Assembly: GCA_027559495.1 (NCBI GenBank)
Contig: JAMXSV010000029.1
Coordinates: forward strand, 248,001-312,000
DNA: 64,000 nt
Direction of reading: 5' to 3'
Source: Aurifilum marmelostoma
Taxonomy: Eukaryota; Ascomycota; Sordariomycetes; Diaporthales; Cryphonectriaceae
Numbering within the stretch: the stretch's first letter is position 1; each line of letters begins with the position of its first letter. This document shows, piece after piece, positions 11,913 through 21,056 of this stretch. The notes beneath the pieces were generated by a model. That model ran no database searches and was not told the origin of the DNA. It worked only from the letters and a program-made list of their open reading frames with translations. Position numbers and translations under genes: made by a program.

Positions 11913-13255
11913 GGTTCAATTGCCACCGATCAGTCTCTCACGCACTCATGTTACAAGTCCCAGTGATGATGGAGGGGTGCCTGTTTCTTCACCAGTATGC
12001 CCAAGATAATTGTTGCTCATCTTGCGGTTTTTGGAAGTCATTTCACTTGCGTGAATGGGCGTACACTAGTTGATACGGATTTTTTTGATGTCACACTCAA
12101 ACTTAATGTGTTTTTGTCGGAGGCAATGGGTGGATGACCATAATATGAGGCGACGAGATGGAATCAGAGCATCCTAGTGCTTCTGTGATGGATGTGGGCT
12201 TTTTACTCATGTAGAGCCATGTCGCAACCCGAAGTCAGTTCTTTTGTGAGAGCGCGAATCGAAACTCGTCTCTATTAACCATGTTTGTTTGCAAAAGGTA
12301 ATGTTGATTTCTTCGGCTGGCTCTTGCAGTCCTGCTCTGCAGCGCATAAGTATTCATTTGAAGCGTTGTACTGTACCGGGGTATCCGTCACGACACACAA
12401 GGTGCTTGTCAACGGGGACTCAACCAATGGGAGAGGGTACGTACTCAGCATGTCGAACAGACCGTCTTCGCCTTGGATGTCAACTTTGGGGCGCTGATGA
12501 CCTAAAGCAAGTTTGTCATCTTGACCTCATTCCCAATCGTCTCAACCTCGGTCTATGGATGTTCAAACAAGTGTCAGTGCTCGCCGAGGTCGGCGTATCC
12601 CGGCACTAACAATGACAAGTTGGAATACGGCAGTGGTTCACAACCTTCTGCATCGTATCCCTTTGCCGACACCGTCTGTGCTGGCCGGGAATAACGCATG
12701 TTTGCTACGCCCTTCACAAGAGCAAGGCGACAGAGGCGACAGCGGGAATCCAGGAAACGGCTCGCGTCTCCACCATCGGCGCAGACGAAAGAGTCAGTCT
12801 TCACCGACTCCGCGGCGCTCGCGGTGGGAATGACCGGGATTTGTCCCAACATCGTCTTTTGTACACCGCACCCGGTCCGGTCTTTGCTCAATTGCGCGCC
12901 TGAGTCACCCTGTGCCCAAACTGTTTGCAATTCTTGTTGCCCAAAGCAAAAGGTCGCGTCTTTAGGGCCTGCTTTGTGTACTGTCTTCTCTTTCTGAGTC
13001 AATCAGAGCTGTGGCGCATGTGCACGTCATAGTAAAAACGAGATTCTCGTCGTTGCAGCAGTCCATTGTGTTTTCTTCAAGACTGCAATGAAAATTTTTC
13101 TAGGATACTACATCCAATCACCTCTTCTCGCGCGCTACTGCTAGAGCATATCGCAGACTTTGTGTCTTTAATTATCGTGCAGACCAAGGTGCTCCCGAGT
13201 CTTTTCCATCTGGGTTTTCCGGCCTCGCCCATTTCGAAGACCGACTTTCAGTACA
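11913..13255. other. Intergenic, no gene recognised
   Basis: Short unsupported reading frames only. It holds the 3' flank of the glycoprotein gene and the promoter of the MFS gene. Confidence 0.45.
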
Positions 13256-15124
13256 ATGTCCCAGCACCCAACAGCAGCATCAAGTGTACCCGACGACGCT
13301 GAGAAACACGTCGAAGGTTTTCAGTCAAATGGTATAGAGGCAAGCCCCGAAAGGCAGCCAACAGCCATTGATCTGGAGAAACAGGCGAATCAAGGCGAAT
13401 CAAGAAGAGGCTCCGATGGTCAGACCAGCCTAGGTATTCCATCCGGGGAAGACGATTGTGGTGACGATGATAGCAGTCACATAACCCAAGAACAATATGC
13501 GGGAGAGCGGCGGCGGCGGAGCGGGAGCGTCCGTGGCGCTCTTGCTGGTGCGGTCGAGAGGGTCGTCAGCCGCGCGTCAGCGAAGAGTTGGAACCCAGGA
13601 CCGCCGCCTGACGGGGGCTTGAGGGCATGGACAGCTGGTGTGTAATTCTATTATTGTCCTGTTCCTGTCTCTCTCTCTCCCACTCTCGTCCCCTGGATGG
13701 GGTAACATGCGGGTTCTAGCTGGTGCTCAAGTCGCTGAAAAGTGAGTTTGAATTGGTGCAGTCGGATGCTCGCACCTTGTCGTAATGGTTACTTGGTATG
13801 TCCACCAGATCCTCAGACCATGTACCCATGATAAAGTCGACACTGACGCCATACTACTTCTTACAGGGGCTACATCAATTCTTTCGGCTTGTTCGAGGCT
13901 TACTACTCGACCACCCTCGGCCTTCCTCCATCTACCATCGCCTGGATCGGTTCCATGCAGGTCTTCCTCCTCTTCTTCATCGGCACTTTCACAGGCCGTC
14001 TGACGGATGCTGGCTACTTTCGCCCCGTCTTTGCCGTCGGAACGTGCTTCACGATGCTGGGCGTCTTCACCACGTCGGTCTGCACATCGTACTGGCAGCT
14101 CTTCCTCTCGCAGGGCGTGTGCATGGGGCTTGGCAACGGCTTCCTGTTCTGCCCGGCCCTCGCCACCGTGTCGACGTACTTCCACAAGAAGCGCAGCATT
14201 GCTCTCGGCATGACGGCTTGCGGCAGCGCCACGGGCGGGCTCATCTTTCCCGCCATGGCGAGGCAGCTCCTGCCGACTGTCGGGTTTGGGTGGACCATCA
14301 GGGCCATTGGCTTCGTGCAGTTGTTTGGCCTGATGCTTGCCTGTTTCGGGCTGAAGACGAGAGTTCCTCCGAGAAAGTCAGGAGCGCTGGTAGAATGGGC
14401 TGCGTTCAAGGAACCTGAATACAGCTTCTATGCAGCTGGAACCTTCTCGGCAAGTAGATGTCTTTTACCTTCACAATGAGCAATTCGGAGGCATGATAGT
14501 GATCTGTGTCTTTGATAGACGAGACGTCCAGACGATCACCAGGCATTGAACTAATGAACGTCACCACAACAGTGTTTCATGGGAGTCTATATCGCCTTCT
14601 ACTACATCGCCTCCTTTTCCCGAGATATCATCGGCCTCTCCTACTCTGACTCCCTAAACCTCCTCCTTTTATTGAATGGTATAGGTATCCTCGGCCGTCT
14701 CGCGCCCAATTACATCGCAGACAGGTGCGGCGCCATCAACGTCTTCGTCCCGACCGCCATCACCGCCAGCGCCTGCACGTTCGCCTGGATCGCTGTCGGC
14801 AGTCCGCCCGGGCTCTACGCCTGGACCGTGTTCTACGGCATCGCCTGCGGCGGCATCCAGTCGCTCTTCCCCGCGGGCCTGACCAGCCTGACCACGGACC
14901 TGCGCAAGGCCGGCACGCGGATGGGCATGGTGTTCACCATCAACAGCTTCGCCACGCTTATCGGCCCGCCTATCGATGGGGCGCTGATTAGTGCCTGTGG
15001 AGGGAGGTATTATGGCGCGCAGGCTTTTGCTGGGAGCGCACTCCTGGTTGGGGCGGGGTTCCTGACGTGTGCGAGGCTGGCGAGGACGAGGAGAGTTGGA
15101 GGTGGGTGGAAGGTGAAGGTTTGA
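13256..15124 (+). CDS. MFS transporter, monocarboxylate/MCH-like family
   Basis: Exons are 13256-13637, 13762-13795, 13867-14449 and 14573-15124, 516 residues. A long acidic, Ser-rich cytosolic N-terminus (about 120 residues) precedes the family signature PPDGGLRAWTA-VGCSHLVVMVTW-GYINSFGLFEAYY. Other MCT/MCH-type signs are SMQVFLLFFIGTFTGRLTD, GMGLGNGFLFCPALATVSTYF-like loop residues, and YYIASFSRDIIGLSYSDS opening the second half. Twelve hydrophobic segments fit. Yeast relatives include the riboflavin permease Mch5, but substrate specificity varies across this family and cannot be read here. The third intron (14450-14572) appears to be GC-AG: only the GCAAGT donor keeps frame. The second exon is very small (34 nt). 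It converges on the esterase gene, 522 bp apart. Confidence 0.9.
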
Positions 15125-15646
15125 GTGCACGGGGATGCCTGATGCCGCCTAATTCTTCGCAAGCAGGGCGGAAGAAGTCCAGGTGTGACAAACATTGCAC
15201 TAAGGTCGTCGAGTCGACAGACTGCAGTGAGGAAAGGGTAAGAGATACTATTGCCCCAGAATTTCGTCTCGCAAAAGTTTAGTATGCAGCATTGCAAAGC
15301 GGTTGGTTCATATCATATCAAAGCGAAGGGGTTTGCAAAAAAGTCTTCTCGCATGACATGGGATGTCGAGCCCTACTGGGGAGAATCGGACCCAGACGAG
15401 GATGTATTGTACATATGAAAGGGATATGTTGCGGTATATGATGGTAATGAAGGCGATGTTATTGTGAATATTGCAAAATTGAGTACGAATAATTCACAGG
15501 TGTAATGTGGCTTCTTCAGATCGGATCCAGCCTACCATGGCTGAGACTTCACAGAAAGCTGTTTGATTGTCCGTAGATCCCATAAAATCATTTGCATCGT
15601 TGCAAGGATGCCGTGTCTCTCATAATGTTCATCTTTGGCCTAGTAT
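15125..15646. other. Convergent 3' intergenic region
   Basis: This 522-bp stretch between the MFS gene and the carboxylesterase gene holds their 3' ends. Nothing else recognised. Confidence 0.4.
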
Positions 15647-17651
15647 TTACTTTGGGCCTTGGACCAACAACCCAAAGGCACCTAGCAGTTTGTCCAGCAC
15701 CTCCGCCTGACCGCCGGCAATGCCCTCCAAGACTCCACGTCTCCCAGTCTCACTCTCCTTCGAAGCGTCAACGACACGAGACGCATCCTCGTTGCCGTCA
15801 AGACCAGCATAATAAACCATGGCCTTTCCGTCTTCTCCTCCAGAGTACGGTGTGAAGGGATCCTGGCCGTAAGCAAAAGCAACCACGTCGCCAGCCATCC
15901 TCTCTGCGCACGCCTTCTGCCCGTGGTTGAGGAATTCATTGAAGTTACCCAGCACGACCGCCGCGTCCAGAGCGTGGGAGGCAAACCCCTGCCAAGGGCC
16001 GTCCCATGGATTGGGCATGTTGAAGTGACTCAGGAAGGACTTGGTCCCCAGCCGTGATCCGGTTCTGGCCCAGGCCTGTGCCGTCGCCTTGGCGCCCTGG
16101 GCAAAAACGATGTCGTTGATGAAGTGGAGAACAGGTAGCTTGTCGGTATTCGACTCCTCGATACCGTAGCCGCTCAGCACGGCCTGTACCTTGGAGGCGT
16201 CATCAGGGAAGACGGCCTCCAGAGACTTCTTCAAAGACACGGCCAGGTTGTCAGTGCGCTGCGCCAGAGCAGTGATCCCGATGATCATGCCGTCGAGCTG
16301 GCCGTCTCCCATCAATATGGTCTTGCACCAGCCGACACCCGGGAAGAGAGACTCCAGGGCGTCCGTGTTGGCGAGGCCGGCCAGTGTGGGTATCGCCTTG
16401 ATGGAGTTGCCGTCGACAACGCCAGTCAAGGGGAACCCCACGCCGGCCAGTTTGTTCTGCAGGTCCTGGGCCGGGGTTTCTAGGAGGGCTTTGACCTGCT
16501 CTGCTGGTGGTAGCTTGTCGAGGCCTAGGGCGCCGATGGCGATTCCGTAGGCGACCTCGGCCACGCCGGTTGGGATGGGCTGGATTAGAGGGCTGCCACC
16601 TAGTGCCACCAGCTGGTTGAAGAGTGGCTCGGTAGATTGCAGGTGGTGGAAGCCAGATGCTATTCAAACAGAGTTAGAATCAGCTTGGTGATGAGAACAA
16701 GGCCACTACTGCTTGTGGTCGGGATGGATGTGCTCACAAGCGCCAGCACTGCTCCCTAGATATGTCACTCTCGTCGGATCTCCGCCGAAGCCGGCGATGT
16801 TCTTCTGAATCCAGCGAAAGGCGAGCTTTTGGTCGTCTAGTCCGTTGTTGGGCTGGTACCCGGCCTCTCTCAAGGCTGAAGAGGTCATCCAGCCGAAGAT
16901 GCCAAGTCGATAGCTAGAGCGGCATAGCAGGTCAGTATGTTCATTTTTCGGAGGGTCGAGGTTGTGAAGTTTTCGCGATGAGTCGATCATTGTGAAGAAA
17001 CGGAATAGGAACACACTTACTTGATCCCAACTGCGATGACAGGAGTTTCGATTTTCACACTGTGCGCAACCAGCGCAGCGAGGTCCCACTGGGGCCAGTT
17101 GGCACTTCCGGTGACAAAGCCACCTGTCGGATCAAATGTTAGTTGAAAATCCTTCCACAATCCTCGCGAGACCTGGGACGACATCATGGTCTTCGCTGGC
17201 TACTTACCCCCATGCACAAAGACAACCACGGGCAAAGGTTGGCTTGGGTTTCTCGACGAGGGCAGCGATATGTTGAGGGTCAGACACTCAGTGTCGCTGA
17301 ACTTGTACTCTGGGTGAGGCAGAGTGTGCTGGAGCAGTTGATGTTCATTGTCACAATTGCCTGGGTTGGCAATGGGAAGAGGTCTGTTGGGTTGTGAGCT
17401 GGTAAGTAATCTATTGAAGAAACTGAAGAGGAGGCGGGCTTGTATGAGAGAAAGTAGGTGCCGGCTCACCCTATCGATGTTGCCTCGATGGGATCAAGAG
17501 ACTTTTCAACTAGTGTACCTCTTGCGAAACGATTTGCCAGTTTGGCATATTGAACTCCCAGATACTGCTCGACTTCCGGGTGTGTAGGGGCCTGAATCCC
17601 GGTGATCTTGCCAACGCTGGCATGGTCTAGTGCTTGGAGTTTGGTAGCCAT
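15647..17651 (-). CDS. Type-B carboxylesterase / lipase family protein
   Basis: Exons are 17651-17470, 17398-17208, 17123-17021, 16913-16738 and 16659-15647, 554 residues, the usual size for the family. Hydrolyses carboxylic esters. Signs are the N-terminal YLGVQYAKLANRF block, SDTECLTLNI (conserved disulfide Cys and LN motif), the oxyanion-hole HGGGFVTGSANW created across an intron, and NNGLDDQKLAFRWIQKNIAGFGGDPTRVTYLGSSAGA. The nucleophile elbow is G-S-S-A-G instead of the usual G-E-S-A-G. The likely catalytic His lies in the GPWQGFASHALD region. No signal peptide is visible at the chosen start, so it is probably intracellular. Substrate unknown. Confidence 0.9.
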
Positions 17652-18155
17652 ATTCGACGGTTACAATGGTGGCGCTTTTAGCTGCTTCTCCGTCTACTTT
17701 TCTTCAGCCGTTGAGATTTTGAAAAGAACTTGTAGAAGCGAGGGGAAGAAAGTTTGTAGAAGACAGCTGGAGTGCCGCCAAGTCTCTACCGTGAAAGTAT
17801 AAGCTGTTTATATGGAGTCGCTCCGCCTGCCAGGTGGCCGTCTACCACCGTGAGGGGCAGCCATTTGGGGTGAATGCGAATACGGCACCTGAGCCCTGGG
17901 GGATAAACCAATTATTCCGCATAAACTTTCTCGAGTGCATCGAACAAACATAGTCGGACTCGGTTCAGTTCACAACTCCCATGGTCTGCTCAGTCGCGGC
18001 TTTCTGCATTGAGAGATCTCTTGCATAGATATGGGGGCGTGTGTAAGAGAGAAGGTGGGAGGAGAATGGTGACTCTATTCCCCACTAGGGTCAGCCGTTC
18101 CACCTGCATGGGTATTATAAGGGCTCAGAAGTGCCCCGGCAGACAACGACTCATT
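17652..18155. other. Promoter side of the esterase gene and 5' flank of the tRNA gene
   Basis: No coding gene seen. The sequence TATTATAA at 18113-18120, about 36-43 bp upstream of the tRNA gene, could serve as a TATA-like element; upstream TATA elements assist tRNA transcription in some fungi. Confidence 0.4.
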
Positions 18156-18171
18156 CCCTTGATAGCTCAGT

Positions 18172-18230
18172 GTCAGTACAACCCCACAATCCAACCCACA
18201 AACCGAAACCCAGTCTAACCCATTCAATAG
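18172..18230 (+). other. 59-nt intron-like insertion in the tRNA D-loop
   Basis: Begins GTCAGT, ends AATAG, and carries CTAAC at 18215-18219 with its branch A 12 nt before the end: all three signals of a short fungal spliceosomal intron. Composition is 23 A, 23 C, 8 T, 5 G, with no run of T longer than two, so Pol III would not terminate inside it. A one-base alternative (18171-18230) is possible because T flanks both sides. Confidence 0.75.
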
Positions 18231-18251
18231 TGGCAGAGCGATGGACTGTAA

Positions 18252-18289
18252 TTGTACCAATTTCTAGCCTCTGGATTCTCAGAGCTGCT
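18252..18289 (+). other. Canonical tRNA-Tyr intron (38 nt, after position 37)
   Basis: Located one base 3' of the anticodon, where nuclear pre-tRNA-Tyr introns normally sit. It contains TAC at 18255-18257, which can pair with the anticodon GTA. Confidence 0.8.
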
Positions 18290-18325
18290 ATCCACAGGTC
18301 GCCGGTTCAAATCCGGCTCGAGGGA

Positions 18326-19557
18326 CAAACCACTCGAATAATTCATTTTTGCCTTTTACGATAATACATACTGGTTCTTGAACCGCTCGATTGTTTGTGA
18401 TTTTGACTTTTTGCCCAGGGACTCGCCTCGAATACAGACTTCTTACTTGGGTGCTGCGCTTGCCTTGGGACTTCCCCCTTCTGGCCGTTGCCCTAGACTG
18501 ACTGATGATCGGGGTGGTCATCTCGATGTGTTCTGGAGACATGCCCCGGATTTACTTCTGTTGTTGCATACAAAAATCATGATCGCCAGAAAGCGGAGTC
18601 CATTTTGTGGCCGAGAGGAGCTGGTAGGTGCCATTCCTGTACGGAGCAAGCGAGGGACTGCCTCGGTTGTGAAGATCTGGGCCCGGCTCGACTCTCTGCG
18701 GCAGCGCTCCACCAACTTCGGCTTTGCGGGCCCCGAGCCGATTCTCAGTCGTTCTACTTACACAAGCCGTACTGTGGTATTAATTACACGATTATATCTG
18801 GCTTTGCCATTTGGCTTCAGTTTCAAATGACGATACAGTGAGGCATCGATATCACCACGAGTGTCTCGAAGAGCGATACCACATTGGCTGAGACAAATGT
18901 ATCTGCCATGGCCCCGTGTGTTCTGAAAGACCCAGCCCATCGATGGCGTACAGGGCTCATCTCGCCTATTTCCGCGGCCCACCTCTTACGTATATAGACC
19001 ATCCAGACAGCCCTTTCTGACGCGTCACGATGATACTACTCACCGCGTGAGTCTGTTGTATCTCCTGTCTGCCGCGACTTACAGCCACATGACTAAATAC
19101 CCTAGGGCTGATCACCGCATATTAGGTTCATATAAAATGGCGTGGACATGTTTTAAAGGGAAGGAATTCTGTGCCGAACTGCCTGCAGGAGTTGATCGAA
19201 CCCGCGTGGCACGCAAACAAAGCAGGGAGGGCTAGATCCCGTCATTCATTTCTGGCCGACGTTGCTCTAGCTTCGGTGCGAGCCCGTTGAAGCATAGTCC
19301 GTTCGCGATCTAGTGCTGGAAGGATCTGGTGAATTGAGACCTTTCAAGGTGGCACGTCCACGACGGCGAGTGGTCGACTTGATATATTCTTCATCATCTT
19401 CACCGAAGCTTCTTCTCATCCCGACAGCATCTCTATCTGCAGAGATCCGAGTCGTCGCCAGTCTCAAGAAGTTAGGTCAGGATTCAGACAGCCAAGAGAG
19501 TCCCGACATCTTCTTTAACATGGTATGAGGGGTTGAGCAGTAGCTGCCTCACAAGCA
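18326..19557. other. Intergenic, no gene recognised
   Basis: It contains the tRNA terminator at its left end. Several short frames occur but none shows a recognisable domain. Confidence 0.4.
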
Positions 19558-20457
19558 ATGGCCTTACCCTGGGAGAAAGGGACGCTGTTCCCCGAGACCT
19601 ACATGACAAAAGTATCCGACAAGATCCGCCGCCAGGAACGCAATCTCTCCGAGGTCTACAGCCTCGAGGAATCCGGATATCCAGAGGGCATGCTCCAACT
19701 CAAGCCCAAATTCATTGCCCACGAGGCTGAGCTCTTCTATTTCGATTACGGCGCCGTCAGGCTCGGGCGCAGACCGAACCCGGAGGACGCCGGCCCCGGA
19801 AGGAACATGGTCTGCGTAGGGTTCGGCTGGATGCCAGGGTGGCAGTTCACAGTCAGCGAGCGCGGGCTACCTGATATCGTTCCGGTGCCAAGAGCCAATT
19901 CCGGTGCGAGAAATACTGCCGGGGATGGAGACTCCGAGGTGGGTGTGCTGGGGTTGCTCTACCAACTCGTCAGCCCTGGCCAGCCAACATATGGGCGGAC
20001 TCCGTTCTCCAAAAGGAAGATACCAGATGTCAAGGACCTATCCTACGCGACGGCAAAAGACTGGGCTACCACAGTACCATTCCACCCAAATTCCAAGGTT
20101 CTCAGACAGGTCCGCATCTATCTCCACATACCTGACGGCGATATCGCACATAGATACCAGAAAGATGGTGCAGTGGTGCTCCTCAGAACACCCAGTCGGC
20201 CCGTGAAGGCGGTCGTTCATGTCGATCCCGAGAAGCTCCTCGTGGTGAGGAGGGAGGAGCCGAAACCCACGCAGAGACAATTACAGGGCGACTGGGTGGT
20301 GAAGGAGCTGGAGAAGTGGACGAAAGAGGCCGGGTTGCCGCGGGAATACGTCGAAAAAGTCATGGGGGCTTATATTTCTGTAGGAGTGAAGCCTGCACTT
20401 AACATCAAGCGCCCGTCGGAAGGAGGGCTGCTGAAGTTTTTTGGCTTCAAAACTTGA
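19558..20457 (+). CDS. Hypothetical protein, 299 residues
   Basis: Intronless reading frame with fungal-like codon use, starting MALPWEKGTLFPETYMTK. I do not recognise a domain. It has no signal peptide or membrane segment. Notable stretches are FIAHEAELFYFDYGAVRLGR, VCVGFGWMPGWQFTVSERGL, VRIYLHIPDGDIAHRYQKDG and AVVLLRTPSRPVKAVVHVDP. These have a soluble alpha/beta character, and the C-terminal part is charged and helical (WVVKELEKWTKEAGLPREYVEKV). The ORF length and lack of stops in a window where chance ORFs are mostly below 150 codons support a real gene. Function unknown. Confidence 0.6.
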   Translation: MALPWEKGTLFPETYMTKVSDKIRRQERNLSEVYSLEESGYPEGMLQLKPKFIAHEAELFYFDYGAVRLGRRPNPEDAGPGRNMVCVGFGWMPGWQFTVSERGLPDIVPVPRANSGARNTAGDGDSEVGVLGLLYQLVSPGQPTYGRTPFSKRKIPDVKDLSYATAKDWATTVPFHPNSKVLRQVRIYLHIPDGDIAHRYQKDGAVVLLRTPSRPVKAVVHVDPEKLLVVRREEPKPTQRQLQGDWVVKELEKWTKEAGLPREYVEKVMGAYISVGVKPALNIKRPSEGGLLKFFGFKT

Positions 20458-21056
20458 ATTACAAGTGAAAGAAGATGATGAAAGGAAAAAGAGGGAACCA
20501 TCAATCAGCACTTTGAAATCCTTTCGTCTCGGAACTCGTGCATTCGATAGAAAGACAGCACAGTTTGGTTGACTATAATCCTTGCCGTACCCCAATTTTA
20601 TAGGCCATTCGTATTGTGCGCAATCCATATTGACACCATGGCATACTCGTGGTGCCACTCTCCGTTTGTTCCTCAAGACTTTCTTCTCGTTAGTTCTTGC
20701 AACATACAGGTCTAGACAGGCATTGCCAATCCTTCTTTATTGAAGCTGCTATGTGAGGAGGTTCACCAGCTTCTGCAGCAAGTCGACTCGTGCCGGGGTT
20801 AGGGTCCCACTTTGTCAACATTACTTCTTCCTCTCTCATCCAATCCCTGAATGACGGGTGTCACGGTCACCGCCTTTCGGAAGCTCTGTGTTTCAAAACC
20901 AGTCTGTTGGGCAGCAAGTGTATCCTTTCACACCATGCCACACAATTCAGGGCCAGTGCAAAGCCTCGGATCGTGTGGTGACACCGCTCAAAGGTTGCTC
21001 AAAAGTATCTCACTTGGCAGTCCATTCCTGACGATAATTACTGGAGGTGCTGCAAC
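20458..21056. other. Promoter region of the GH3 gene
   Basis: 599 bp without a recognisable gene. Confidence 0.4.

Larger units (their letters stand above)
18156..18325 (+). tRNA. tRNA-Tyr (anticodon GUA) with an anticodon-loop intron and an extra D-loop insertion
   Basis: The acceptor CCCTTGA (18156-18162) pairs with TCGAGGG (18318-18324; one G-U). D-stem GCTC (18165-18168) pairs with GAGC (18236-18239). Anticodon arm ATGGA-CTGTAA (18241-18251, anticodon GTA at 18248-18250) pairs with TCCAC (18291-18295), apart from an A27-C43 mismatch. The T-arm is GCCGG-TTCAAAT-CCGGC (18301-18317), with box B GGTTCAAATCC. Discriminator A is 18325, and a T5 terminator lies at 18346-18350. Two segments interrupt the cloverleaf: 18172-18230 in the D-loop and 18252-18289 after A37. 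Removing both leaves 16+21+36 = 73 nt, or 76 with CCA, and a perfect D-loop AGTTGGCA with invariant G18G19. Box A is TAGCTCAGT followed by the insertion. Amino-acid identity is from the anticodon and the intron position matching the yeast tRNA-Tyr intron. Whether the gene is functional is open. Confidence 0.85.

Noticed and set aside
18140..18330. Possibility that the tRNA-like sequence is a chance match
   Set aside because: Seven acceptor pairs, four D-stem pairs, five T-stem pairs, box B, the correct anticodon context, correct 73-nt spliced length and a T5 terminator together are far beyond chance.
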